DNA of 64,000 bases from Melitaea cinxia (lineage: Eukaryota; Arthropoda; Insecta; Lepidoptera; Nymphalidae). Of the stretch, positions 1-9,639 are shown in pieces (positions within the stretch are counted from its first letter, which is position 1; the number at the start of each line of letters is the position of its first letter). The notes beneath the pieces are model-generated. The model searched no databases and was not told the origin of the DNA. It saw only the letters and a list, made by a program, of their open reading frames with translations. A program made the position numbers and the translations under genes. The stretch lies in NCBI RefSeq assembly GCF_905220565.1, contig NC_059418.1, forward strand, positions 9,353,441-9,417,440. The letters are read 5' to 3'.

Positions 1-245
1 TAGTCAATAGTACTTTTGACTGGTTAAGAGTTCTAACTGCAACATATATAAAGTTAAGTAGGTATATTAATTTCGAAAAATTGATTTAAGGTCCCTGCGA
101 GTGACGCTTACATTTTTACTTAAAAATTTAACTGTTTACCATAAAGAAGTTGTATACATTAGATTGGGTGTCTCGTTCATATTTTTAAAAACAGAAAAGA
201 GACTAGACTCAGAAACTTTGACTTTAGTTAAGTCTATGGTTCTCC
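1..245. repeat. R3 dispersed repeat, fragment
   Basis: From about base 50 to 245 this sequence is closely similar to 10,025-10,205 and 47,195-47,365. The shared stretch includes TTTACCATAAAGAAGTTGTA and GTCTCGTTCATATTTTTAAA. No coding signal was seen. It is a truncated copy of the family described at 9,640-10,640. Confidence 0.6.
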
Positions 246-420
246 TAAAAAAATCCTAAAAATTCCTAATGTGTGGGTAACACAAAAATAAATCGTACGA
301 ATTAAAAATAGCATGGTGTCGTCTCCTGTCAAAGAATGCATTGTAATGTGAAACTTTAAATAGTCACGAATGCTGTAAAGGACTCGCTATAGATGGCGCC
401 ACGGTCGCTTAGATAAAAAA
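246..420 (+). repeat. Arm of the tRNA-like inverted-repeat element, without the tRNA-like part
   Basis: The stretch from ATTCCTAATGTGTGGGTAAC to GGCGCCACGGTCGCTTAG matches, in reverse orientation, 43,565-43,735, and parts match 7,655-7,690 and 7,808-7,850. In those copies it links one tRNA-like unit to the next. Here no tRNA-like cloverleaf follows. Bases 430-520 are a separate direct repeat shared with 2,825-2,908 (CGTGAGCTCATAGC, CATCGTCGTCCGTCTGTAAC). Confidence 0.55.
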
Positions 421-538
421 ATCACAACGTTCCGTATTTCCGTGAGCTCATAGCTTAGAAGGAACTTTGTTACTAAACATCGTCGTCCGTCTGTAACAAG
501 ACTGACATAAATGAGAATTAAAATTGGTTTTCCTTGTT

Positions 539-592
539 GAATAAAAATAAAGAAATACACTCATCTTAGTGTGTATTTCTTTATTTTTATTC
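539..592. repeat. 22-bp perfect hairpin
   Basis: Arms 539-560 and 571-592 are exact reverse complements (GAATAAAAATAAAGAAATAC plus AC) around a 10-base loop. No flanking target duplication was found. It may be a tiny foldback remnant. Confidence 0.7.
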
Positions 593-654
593 GACTTCCA
601 AAATAGGAGAAGGCTCTCACTTAGATTGTTTTTATAAAAAAAGGATCATCGAAC

Positions 655-1240
655 TAGGTCCCATGCAGTAAAAAGTTCTCGGGTAAGACACTTAAAATAC
701 AATGGAATTGATAACCTCCTACTTTTTGAAATTGGTAAAAAATAAAAATAAAAAGTAAATGCCCTAAGATAACAAACTATTATCATTGACTTCATTTTGT
801 TTTTACTTGTTTTTATATCTACTATTATAACGCATATTGTGCATAGACTAGCTCGTAGGCGCAGTTTGTAGTGGTCCTTCTTGCTGCTCCGCGGGTCGCG
901 GGTTCGATTTCCGCCTGAGTCTGGTAGAAGTAATATTTGTATTTATTTATATGTATATCCATTATTTCGATGAATATTTATCAAATAAATATTCAACAGT
1001 CTGCTGTTACATGTAACGCGAGCATTAAGTTGCTTACTATAGGAACAGACGACCGTGTGTGTATGTTATAAGACAAAAAAAAAAACATACTGTGAAATAC
1101 CAAGTGTTTACCTATTATAGATCTTGAGATAGCCCTGTGACACGAACAGACAGCAGAACGAACAGGAGTCTTAGTCATAATAAGAAGTTCCGTTACACAC
1201 AGTGACGTGGTAAGGAACTGCAAAAATTCGCAAGATAAAA
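655..1240. repeat. Mosaic repeat: HINE-like fragment, spacer, SINE, GTTCCGTTACACA tail
   Basis: The order of parts is: an AACCGACTTC-family end fragment (660-764), a spacer with ACAAACTATTATCATTGAC, a tRNA-derived SINE (848-1,075), then CCGTTACACACAGTGACGTGG. The same order occurs at 10,729-11,270 and 61,147-61,680. The block therefore appears to have spread as a unit after the SINE inserted. Confidence 0.5.
848..1075 (+). repeat. tRNA-derived SINE, type B
   Basis: An RNA polymerase III A-box-like GTAGGCGCAGTTTGTAGTGG is followed by a B box GGTTCGATTTCC near 912. The 3' body (CAGTCTGCTGTTACATG to GGAACAGACGACCGTGTGTG) matches the SINE at 37,347-37,590. The two copies share head and tail, which supports one SINE family rather than a chance tRNA match. 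Confidence 0.6.
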
Positions 1241-1530
1241 TTCGTTACATCGATGAAGTCGATGATGTGAGAATTAACAAGTTGCTTGACTTCATACACT
1301 GTTACAGCAATCTTGCCACCGCGATTTAGATGAGCTACCATGAGTGCTATCTATCGACAAGCTAAAACTTATAGCCACCAGTTCCACAGAACAATAAATC
1401 TTTTATTATATGGCTACATCTTTGGGTTTAAGCAGATTAAATGTGGGTGTATTTGACAATGTATCGGCAAAACCGAATGGAGGAGGGAGCTTATATATAT
1501 ATAAACGCTTCACACTCAACAGTGCTCACT
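1241..1530. other. Gene-free stretch with one degenerate core module
   Basis: Near 1,310-1,380 there is a diverged copy of the shared core module (GCCACCGCGATTTAGATGAG, then GAGTGCTATCTATCGACAAG). Nothing else recognisable was seen. Confidence 0.4.
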
Positions 1531-1534
1531 AGGA

Positions 1535-1613
1535 TTTATTTTTGTGTCGGGGGTCCGGAATGAGACACTACAGGTACACAGACACAAACACCCAGACAAC
1601 GTCAAACATCTGT

Positions 1614-1650
<37 letters not shown>
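1535..1650 (-). repeat. SINE A 3' fragment followed by (AC)n
   Basis: GTGTCGGGGGTCCGGAA and CACAAACACCCAGACAACG are the reverse complement of the tail of the SINE at 4,821-5,005. It runs into a (CA)n microsatellite at about 1,613-1,650. Confidence 0.5.
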
Positions 1651-1651
<1 letters not shown>

Positions 1652-1653
<2 letters not shown>

Positions 1654-1822
1654 ATCAGCCTATCGCAGCTCACTGCTGGACATAGGCCTCCATAAGTTTG
1701 CGCCAAAAATGGCGTGAATATGGGCAACACACGTGAGTCCGCGCCATTTTTGGTGTAAATTTGTCGAGGCCTATGTCCAGCAGTGGACTGCTATAGAGAT
1801 GGTGTGATGATGATGATGATGG
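1652..1822. repeat. Two non-LTR/SINE 3' tails head-to-head
   Basis: The left half carries CACTGCTGGACATAGGCCTCC (minus orientation) and the right half GGCCTATGTCCAGCAGTGGA followed by a (GAT)n tail (plus orientation). They meet through CGCCAAAAATGGCG-type sequence, forming an imperfect palindrome. These tails belong to an abundant lepidopteran retrotransposon family that ends in GAT repeats. Confidence 0.6.
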
Positions 1823-1834
1823 CAGTAATCTATT

Positions 1835-2340
1835 ATCGAGTAAAAACACAGCTAACGTTATCTGTGCCTCCTGCGATAAGCTATATAATTCGAGTTATAT
1901 CAGATAAATTATGTGAACTGGTGACTCCTCACGAGTAGCGACTCATGTTAATTTCTATGTATTAATTATGGTATGTAAGTAAATGTATTAGGGTTCCGTT
2001 TCTCCTACATGGTGATAGGGGACGGAAACAGAAAAATTACTGCTGACTGTGTCTTATGAACTATTAGCGCTAGCTACAGAGCTAACTAAAACGTTAACTG
2101 TGCTAACGCTAGCAAAGCAAGACATTCTCATAATCGACTATAAGCACAATAATAAAAACCTTGCCACCGCGATTTGTAACTTAATGAGTGCCACCTGTTT
2201 CTAGGTAGAAACATACACGGTACGTTCGCTTTTGTTTGATCGGCGTAGCTTTGCTCGAACCATGAGCGCCATCTATCAACAAGTTGCAACAAACACCGAA
2301 CATTCAATACGTCGGACCTGCTCATTTGCGAACTGTGCTT
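1835..2340 (+). repeat. R1 dispersed repeat, copy a (5' portion)
   Basis: Hallmarks are TTAGGGTTCCGTTTCTCC, GGTGATAGGGGACGGAA, ATTAGCGCTAGC, AACGCTAGCAAAGCAAGACA and two copies of the core module (GTGCCACCTG, GAGCGCCATCTATCAACAAG). It stops soon after the second core copy, so the 3' half seen at 7,850-8,450 is missing. A 65-codon antisense frame is also open in other copies but looks incidental. Confidence 0.65.
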
Positions 2341-2690
2341 AAGACTAAATTTTTACCGCAATCGTTAATTTGTATGGAAATAGATAAGTTTGCGTTTTAC
2401 TTGGTGTTGTATAATCATCATCGCTCATAATAATTACCGTAACAAGGAAACCTAAGTAATAACAAATTTTTTTTTATTAAAAAATACTTTTATTATTAAA
2501 AAAAAAAAAACGAAACCACATAAATAGTGTTTTGAAATATAGCAGTTATTTACGTATGTCGATATCCATTATTTACATTATTTACAGTAGGTATACATTT
2601 GAAAAGTCGACAGTTAATCTACATGTAAAGACCTCGTAAATTTGTCAAATGAATCAATATTTAAGCATATTAAAGCTCAGTTCAATAATT
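2341..2690. repeat. AT-rich stretch and R2 3' end
   Basis: 2,341-2,510 is AT-rich with A and T runs and nothing recognisable. 2,515-2,690 matches the 3' end of R2 (AATAGTGTTTTGAAAT, TTTACAGTAGGTATACATTT, TTAAAGCTCAGTTCAATAAT), compare 46,100-46,230. Confidence 0.5.
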
Positions 2691-2691
2691 G

Positions 2692-2820
2692 TGTTTGATT
2701 GCAAACGAAAAAAAAACCGACTGCAATTACATCGACCAATAATACACCGTGGGTAGACGAAAAACTAGTCAAGTAAATACGCGTTATCAAAGATTACTCC
2801 AAAAGTAGTCATCCATTTTA
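2692..2820 (-). repeat. HINE-like AACCGACTTC element, 3'-end fragment
   Basis: It begins with a degenerate terminal hairpin (GTTTGATTGCAAACG) and the subterminal AACCGACTGCAATTAC, then is truncated. It follows the R2 3' end directly, as in the copies at 11,940, 46,225 and 52,895. Confidence 0.55.
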
Positions 2821-2904
2821 AAAAAACACAACGTTCCAGATTTCCGTGAGCTCATAGCTGTAACGGAACTTTGTTACTAAACATCGTCGTCCGTCTGTAA
2901 CAAG

Positions 2905-3245
2905 ACTGAGTATTAGGGTTCCGTTTCTCCTGGTGATAGGGGACGGAACTAGAAAAATTAGTTTGTATATGGCTGTACCTTATGAACTATTAGCGCTAGC
3001 TACAGTGCTAACTACACATTAACTCCTGTGCTAACGCCAGCAAAGCAAGACATTCTCATAATCGACTATGAACACAATAATAAAAAACTTGCCACCGCGA
3101 TTTGTAACTTGATGAGTGCCATCTGTTCCCAAGTAGAAACATACACGGTACATTCGGTTTTGTTTAATCGGCCTAGCTTTGCTCGAACCATGAGCGCCAT
3201 CTATTAACAAGTTGCAACATACAGCGAACATGTCTAGCAATTTTT
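2905..3245 (+). repeat. R1 dispersed repeat, copy b
   Basis: Contains TTAGGGTTCCGTTTCTCC, CTATTAGCGCTAGC and both core-module copies. It is truncated after GAACATGTCTAG, where an AACCGACTTC element begins at 3,260. Confidence 0.65.
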
Positions 3246-3259
3246 AATTTGGAGTTTTT

Positions 3260-3697
3260 AACCGGCATCAAAAAAGGAGGAGGTTACTCAATTCGACCGT
3301 AAATATGTTTTTTTTTTACGTATGTTCGGGGATAACTCTGTCGTTTATGGGCCGATTTCGATAATTCTTTTTTTTTTTTGGAAAGGTGATATCTTTAGTT
3401 TGGTACCATCATAAGGAAACCAGGATCTGATGAGGGAATCCCAGAGAAATCGAGGGAAACTCTCAAAAATCCGCATAACTTTTTACTGGATGTACCGATT
3501 TTGATGATTTTTAATTTAATCAAAAGCCGATGTTTATCATGTGGTCATATTTAAATTTCATCGAGACCTGATTACAAATTTTGGAGTAATCTTTGATAAT
3601 GCGTATTTACGTGACATTTTTTTTGTCTACCTAGGTTGTATTACTTGTCGATATAATTGAAGTCGGGTTTTCTGCGTTTGCCTGCAAACACAATTAT
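3260..3697 (+). mobile_element. HINE-like AACCGACTTC element (nearly complete, diverged)
   Basis: The 5' end reads AACCGGCATCAAAAAAGGAG and the 3' end GAAGTCGG, then a hairpin GTTTGCCTGCAAAC and CACAATTAT. The internal part has one or two units of the family's tandem repeat (CTGGATGTACCGATTTTGAT). There is no open reading frame. Confidence 0.6.
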
Positions 3698-4090
3698 CAC
3701 TACATAGTATAAAACAAATTCGCTTTCTCTGGCCCTGTGTCCCTATGTATCTATGTGCATATGTATGCTTAAATCTTTAAAACTACGCAACGGATTTTGA
3801 TGCGGTTTTTTTTAACATATAGAGTGATTGAAGAGGAAGGTTTATATGTATAATAAAATCCATTAAATAGTGGATTAATAGTATGTGATGTCGTAAATAA
3901 TTACATTTTTTCCGCTTACATTGCAAACGTAGGCTGAACCCTACGAGATTTATCAAAATAATGTACTTAGCATTGTACACATTAAAAAGGTCTACAGAAA
4001 ACTCCTCTATAGTATATGTCTATCTCTTATGGATATCCTACAATATTTTTTTTTTGTTATTTACTTTTTACGACAAATAATGGCTAATTA
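3698..4090 (-). repeat. R1 tail fragment and AT-rich sequence
   Basis: 3,700-3,815 is the reverse complement of the R1 tail found at 8,280-8,370 and 25,135-25,220 (AACCGCATCAAAATCCGTTG read on the minus strand). From 3,830 to 4,090 nothing recognisable was seen. Confidence 0.45.
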
Positions 4091-4129
4091 ACCGACTTCA
4101 AAAAAAGGAGGAGGTTACTCAATTCGACC

Positions 4130-4180
<51 letters not shown>

Positions 4181-4605
4181 TGTATGTTCGAAGATAACTT
4201 CTTCGTTTATGAACCGATTTTGATAATTCTTTTTTTGTTGGAAAGGAGATATTCATAGTTTGGTACCATGATAAGGAAACCAGGATCTGATGATGGGATC
4301 CCAGAGAAATCGAGGGAAACTTTCAAAAATCGTCTTTAACGACTTATAGCAATTACCTGGTGTTTGAACTTAATTCGTTTCTATTGATGAGAACTTTGCA
4401 CCTATATGAGTTACAAGTGCCATTACAGTCTGATGATAGAGACGAAAGATAGTCGAGGGAACTTTTCAACGATTTATAGCAGTTACCTGCTGTGTGATCA
4501 TCTGTGTCGCAAGACCAGGTTTGATGATGGAGCCCATAAACACTCGAGGGAATTTCTCAACAATTTACAGCAGTTACCTTTTGCTGTTTGACGATCGCTT
4601 TGATA
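4091..4605 (+). repeat. HINE-like element fragment with (TA)n and internal tandem units
   Basis: Starts with AACCGACTTCAAAAAAAGGA, runs into a (TA)n tract at about 4,127-4,172, then continues as family interior. From about 4,310 to 4,600 three related units of roughly 115-130 bp appear, each with GTCGAGGGAA-type and ATAGCAGTTACCT-type sequence. The 3' hairpin end is missing. Confidence 0.5.
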
Positions 4606-4609
4606 TAAT

Positions 4610-5005
4610 GGTGCATGTGCCGTGTTGGCGGCGCCTAAACACCGACGGTCGCGGGTTCTATTCCCGCTCGGAGTGGATATTTATGTTTATACAATTATTT
4701 ATTTCCGGTCTAGTTGTTAATCCTTGTGGTTCTCCCAACCTAGCCTTAGAGAACACGCTAGGCTGTCAGTCCCGGTTGTTATTACGTACACCTGATAGCG
4801 AACTTTACTCACAGTATGTCGACGCCTTAGCGCAGCGGTCACAGCACCGGCTGTTGCGCTGGCGTTAGTGGGTTCAATCTCTGCGCACGACAGACATTTG
4901 TATTGGCCATATAGATGTTTGTCATTGTTTGGGTGTTTGTGCTTGTGTATTATGTATGTTTCCGGACCCCCGACACAAGAGAAAAAGAATCCTTGTTAGG
5001 TCTAC
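4610..5005 (+). repeat. Two adjacent tRNA-derived SINE A copies
   Basis: A degenerate tRNA-like head (GTTGGCGGCG, GGTTCTATTCCC) at 4,625-4,665 is followed by SINE body sequence to 4,818 (CCGGTTGTTATTACGTACAC). A second head then starts at 4,821 with A box TTAGCGCAGCGGTCAC and B box GGTTCAATCTC, and runs to the tail GTTTCCGGACCCCCGACAC. The best full-length relative here is at 45,254-45,596. Confidence 0.6.
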
Positions 5006-5032
5006 CCATCACTAAAAATTGTAAAATAAAAT

Positions 5033-5520
5033 AATTTTTAACAAAAAAAAAACCGACTTCAAACAGGAAACTAAAAAGTGAAAAATAAATTTACCTAGTA
5101 CAAAGTAATTCGTATTTTGATTTAGTTAATCAGAAATGATTAAATAAATATTTTATAATTTTTGAAGTTGGTGCCAAGTAAATACTACAACAACCTGGCT
5201 ACAATAACAAATACAAACAACACACACACAACAAACAAGTACAAAAAATATTATTAGATATGTTAAAACAATGACAGAATAATAACAGTATTCAACCTAA
5301 TAGTCAATGAAACAAATTATGAAAGAAAACTGAATACAACTTACGAGTAGATACTAGAGTAGTTATTGTTTTACTTGGCACCGACTTCAAAATTATAAAA
5401 TATTTATTTAATCATTTCTGATTAACTAAATCAAAATACGAATTACTTTGTACTAGGTAAATTTATTTTTCACTTTTTAGTTTCCTGTTTGAAGTCGGTT
5501 TTTTTTTTTTGTTAAAAATT
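5033..5520. mobile_element. Foldback element with about 150-bp inverted arms
   Basis: Arms 5,033-5,181 and 5,371-5,520 are nearly perfect reverse complements (for example AAACAGGAAACTAAAAAGTG and its complement), around a 190-bp AT-rich spacer. Each arm contains the subterminal AACCGACTTC/GAAGTCGG word also used by the HINE-like family. No open frame was seen. Arm similarity suggests recent formation. Confidence 0.7.
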
Positions 5521-5664
5521 AATTTTCGAAGTGATTTTAACCAATACAGCATTAATCCTTATCTAATTAAATAACTTAAATACATTGCTGATTTAATATA
5601 GCTCTATATGGCCCTTTACAGCATATTATTTAAACTAATATTTTCGAAGATATTACAGATTTAA

Positions 5665-5790
5665 AAATTGCGGGACGTAGCATTTGCGGCGGTTCCGGCC
5701 GGCCGGGGCGGCGGGAGTGTGCCTATAAATAGCGCGTCGGAGGCCGCGGTTCTCCCTGTAGCACTTTGAATTAACAGCGATCGGAAGCGT
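5665..5790 (+). promoter_or_regulatory. GC-rich island with a TATA box
   Basis: A GC-rich block (CGGTTCCGGCCGGCCGGGGC) in very AT-rich surroundings carries CTATAAATAGCG (TATA motif at 5,724-5,730). A start site would fall about 25-30 bases downstream near 5,755. No coding sequence follows. It may be the promoter part of a solo LTR or other retroelement; flanking repeat ends were not found. Confidence 0.4.
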
Positions 5791-6020
5791 TTATTTTATG
5801 CGTGGGCAGTAATTAATAAATCAAAACTACTGGATCGATTTTAATCATTTTTTAAACGGTTTTATTTAGCTCACCCCGTTTGTTTTATTTTTTATTCTTG
5901 GGTCAAATTTAGTAATTCAAATTTCACCCTCTTCCTGTCAACCGATTAATCTGAAATTTTGTATACACTTTGGATTTTGGTGACAATATAATTATGTTTA
6001 TTCATTATCATTATAAATTC

Positions 6021-6735
6021 AAGATGGCCGCCGCTACAAAATGGCGGATAATTTATGTTTTATTAATCCCATCAATATGGGTATCAAATGAAAGGGCTCA
6101 ACAAGCAGAATACAATATACTATAAAAAATTGAAATCCAAGATGGCGGCCGCTACAAAATGGCGGATAACGTAGGTTTTATTAATCCCATCAATATGGGT
6201 ATCAAATGAAAGGGCTCAACAAGCAGAATACAATATACTATAAAAAATTGAAATCCAAGATGGCGGCTGCTACAAAATGGCGAATAACGTAGGTTTTATC
6301 AATCCCATCAATATGGGTATCAAATGAAAGGGCTCAACAAGCAGAATACAATATACTATAAAAAATTGAAATACAAGATGGCGGCCGCTACAAAATGGCG
6401 GATAACGTAGGTTTTATCGATCCCATCAATATGGGTATCAAATGAAAGTGCTCAACCAGTATAATCAATGTACTATATAAAATTAAAATCCAAGATGGTG
6501 GCTTCTACAAAATGGCGGATAACTTAGGTTTTATCAATCCCATCAACATGGGTATCAAATGAAAGGTCTCAACAAGTAGAATACAATTTACTATGCAAAA
6601 TTGAAATCTAAGCTGGGCGCCGCTACCAAATGTCTGATAACAATTTTTTATCAATCCCACCAATATGGGTATCAAATAAAAGGGCTTGACAAGAAGAATA
6701 CAGTGCACTATACAACCTCAATATTTAAGATGGGC
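6021..6735. repeat. 118-bp minisatellite, six units
   Basis: Units start near 6,021, 6,139, 6,257, 6,375, 6,492 and 6,610, and a seventh partial unit near 6,727. The period is 117-118 bp. Each contains AAGATGGCGGCCGCTACAAA, ATCCCATCAATATGGGTATC and GGCTCAACAAGCAGAATACA. The later units are more diverged. Short open frames across it are by-products of the repeat period. Confidence 0.8.
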
Positions 6736-6796
6736 CTTGCAATAATGAAGCACTAAATGAATTAAACAGAATGCGAAATAAAAACTAAAAACTAGA

Positions 6797-7562
6797 AAAT
6801 AAAAATAGGTAAAAAAACTTTTTAAGTTAAACGGTTTTATGTTAAACATACATTGCAATGTTTAAGATAAATGTACTAAAAACCAAAAAGTAATAAAATA
6901 GATACAGTCGTGGGAATTATAAACATATGCATAGACTAGACTAAAATAAAACCGTGGGGCACGTCAATTGTCTACAAATTATCGACTTAATGTGCGATAG
7001 AAGAACCGTTTAATTCGTCGTTAAAATAGGCAGTTGGCCCGCAGACGGTGAGGAAATTACTTACTATTTTCTTGCTCATGGAAATTCCAATAGTTATACA
7101 CTCCATGTAAATAAAAGAGATGTTTCAACTAGTTTATCGTTGGACATTCACACTGCTGGCTGGCGAGGAATCGTTTCACTGCTCGTAGTTTGTCTTTAAT
7201 CGACAAAACATATGATAAAAGTACTACTCGCTCACCACTATGAAACCCTAAAACTCGCTTATAATCGAGCTTGCTAGCTTGTTTCCACATTCTAGCCCTA
7301 CTTATCACACGTCCATCGTTGTCGGTTGAACAACTGCCTAATTATAGTGTAACATTACAAAACAAACATTTTAATCAACGATTGTAGACAATTGACGTGT
7401 CCCACGGTTTTATTTTAGTCTAGTCTATGCATATGTTTATAATTCCCACGACTGTATCTATTTTATTATTTTTTGGTTTTTAGTACATTTATCTTAAACA
7501 TTGCAATGTATGTTTAACATAAAACCGTTTAACTTAAAAAGTTTTTTTACCTATTTTTATTT
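6797..7562. mobile_element. Foldback element with 181-bp inverted arms
   Basis: Arms 6,797-6,977 and 7,382-7,562 are inverted and differ at only about two positions by eye. They include AAGTTAAACGGTTTTATGTT and TAAAACCGTGGGGCACGTCA. The 404-bp loop is AT-rich and non-coding. A target duplication was not clear. It could be a MITE-type element or part of the surrounding Helitron-like element. Confidence 0.7.
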
Positions 7563-7654
7563 CAGTTAATGACATATGCTATATATTTTATACCCGTGCG
7601 AAGCCGGAGCGGGCCGCTAGTGTATTATTAATTTTCAATTAAGAGTTCTATAAA

Positions 7655-7850
7655 GAACTTACTGTAGACGGCGCCACGGTCGCTTAGAACCATATATAAA
7701 ACGATCATATCAAAAATTTCGATCTAACGGGTACATCGTCAGTCGGAGATGCAGGTTCGATCCCCGCTGGAACGGTCGGTTTTTGATATGATGTTAAAAA
7801 ATGTTTAGAATTCCCTAATGTGTGGGTAACACAAAAATAAATCGTACGAA
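7655..7850 (+). repeat. tRNA-like inverted-repeat element, internally deleted copy
   Basis: Both ATCATATCAAAAATT-type ends are present, but the 5' half of the tRNA-like part is deleted: ACATCGTC joins directly to AGTCGGAG. The B box GGTTCGATCCCC and the following arm ATTCCCTAATGTGTGGGTAA remain. Confidence 0.6.
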
Positions 7851-8460
7851 TGTCTAGGAATGATCAGTCGTTGATTGCTCTGTTACGAGTAATTAATCCT
7901 GTTGTTAAGATTTTATTCCTTCTGTTTAAAGTCAGTTACGATACTTTTGACAGCGGGAGAACGGTCTCGTTCGTATACCGCTTACCAGAGGGATTCGATG
8001 TCTCATTTTTGATAATTTTCCGCAAAAGTTGAAACTAATTACAGATTTGTAATAAATAATAAAGTAATAAATGTTAGTTATAGCGGTTTTCCATACAATA
8101 AATGTGTTTATTTATTTGTTTTATTAAGTCACGTTGTACTGACGGTTGTACCGCTTTGTCTTTCGTGCAGCAGTCAGACTTGTACTCCAATTAATCAATT
8201 TTAACTATCAGTGTTCCTCTAGTATATTATGCATGTATTATACATATAAATCTTTCTCTGAAATCACACTATTTACTAAAAAAAAAACCGCATCAAAATG
8301 CGTTACGTACTTTTAAATATCTAAGCATACAGACAGCAGGAAGCGAGTTTGTTTTATACTATGTAATGATATACTATATAATCATACTCGCATATTGGTT
8401 TAATGCATCGATATAAAAATAGCCAAACAGCAAATCTCGCTGTGATGTAATATTTTTTAT
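7850..8460 (+). repeat. R1 dispersed repeat, copy c (3' portion)
   Basis: Begins in the middle of R1 (ATGTCTAGGAATGATCAGTC) and continues through GACAGCGGGAGAACGGTCTC, GTTGTACTGACGGTTGTACC and the tail AAACCGCATCAAAATGCGTT to about 8,370. The 60-codon frame at 7,850-8,032 is also open in other copies but has no recognisable domain. Confidence 0.6.
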
Positions 8461-9055
8461 ACCAATATCAGAAATAATTACATTCGAATATAAATACCAA
8501 AAAAAAAAAAATTAAAAAATCAAAAATTATAACCAGTGATTACCGCCATCTGTCACCAAGTCGAAACATTCGCCGAACATTCACAGCGTGCAATATGACA
8601 GAATGGCTATAGACTGGTCAGTTAGATCACAAAACTGAATATAATTGTATTTCTTATTTATGTTGACGTTTTAACATTTCAAACCATACGTTATACGTAC
8701 ATGGTATTATTGTACTACAGCGTGAGTTTTGAATTACCATATAGCAGACGAGAGATGTTATTCGCCGAGAATATACAATACAGTGTAATGTGTTCTATCT
8801 CATTCTCATACTCTGTCACACGTTTGTGTGTTTGTTTCTTTATCGTGACGCATTATCGTTGTATCGAGTCTCAAATCACAACGATTCCAAAGAAGTTTTA
8901 ACTTAAAATAATTTGATATGTGGTGGAATTACGAACTAAACATATTTCAACTGCGATAGTTGCACAGCAGGAAATATCTTGCATGACATCTGGAGCAGCC
9001 TGACTGTACCTCGACCTTATACAAGATCACAGCTTAATAATACTGCTTTCAAGCA
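8461..9055. other. Gene-free stretch with one core-module remnant
   Basis: A diverged core module (TTACCGCCATCTGTCACCAAG, positions about 8,540-8,575) is present. The 66-codon frame at 8,701-8,901 has no recognisable domain. Nothing else was seen. Confidence 0.35.
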
Positions 9056-9059
9056 GTGT

Positions 9060-9200
9060 TGAGTTCCTTTGGTAGGGTGACCAAAGATCTTGGAGGATTG
9101 GGGATATTATCGGGGTTGTGATGCTCCTGGTGTTGCAGACGTTTATAAGCTACGGTACTAATCAGTGAGTCGTAGCCTTGCTTGATGATCTAGTTGCATA
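9060..9200 (+). repeat. Retroelement 3' fragment shared with 51,440-51,600
   Basis: GGATTGGGGATATTATCGGG, GATGCTCCTGGTGTTGCAGA and TATAAGCTACGGTA match the better preserved copy at 51,440-51,600. That sequence is a common lepidopteran retroelement 3' region. Confidence 0.45.
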
Positions 9201-9639
9201 AAAATACAATACAAAGAGTAATAAAAGTTTGCAACCGCTATATTTAGGTGATCTTTCTTACTATTTATGCACTAAATTTCAATAAACCTGCTTTGTTAAC
9301 GGATAATTTTAGTTAAACTCGTCGTCATTCTGCGCAGATTTTCGACAGAACGAGGGTTCAAAGCGCAATTTGATCTTAGAACAGAATAATATTGTCCGGC
9401 GTTTCAAAGATTTTGATACTTTGAAAAATAGAATGTATAAATATTTCACTTGATATTTAATTTTTACTGCAACTTTTAGACATTTGCATAAAAGAGGTAA
9501 AGATATTGATCTCATAAAGAAGAATTAGATAATAATATTATGTACGTAACAAATGCATTATATTGTTATATATATATAGATATACGAGTATTCATACATA
9601 CCTATATCATTAAATTTATTGTGGAACTAATACTTAATT

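Larger units (their letters stand above)
5800..7621 (+). mobile_element. Helitron-like non-autonomous element (3' end best supported)
   Basis: The right end reads CCCGTGCGAAGCCGGAGCGG and then CCGCTAGT (CTAG at 7,617-7,620). This resembles the 3' terminus of lepidopteran Helitrons: a GC hairpin shortly before CTAG, then T. The left end is not defined; 5,830 (ACTACTGGATCGATTTTAAT) is typical interior. Inside lie a 118-bp minisatellite and a long foldback. There is no transposase or helicase frame. Confidence 0.45.

Noticed and set aside
848..1075. tRNA gene from A and B boxes
   Set aside because: There is no acceptor stem, and the downstream body is shared with 37,347-37,590, so it is a SINE.
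2128..2325. Conserved antisense small protein in R1 copies
   Set aside because: It is open in five copies, but so is an unrelated sense frame elsewhere in the repeat, and several other copies have stops or indels. Low divergence explains it.
6505..6708. Protein encoded by the 118-bp repeat
   Set aside because: The frame follows the repeat period and contains duplicated peptide units, with no start context or domain.
6021..6735. CRISPR-like array
   Set aside because: The units are contiguous 118-bp tandem copies without unique spacers, and the DNA is from an insect.
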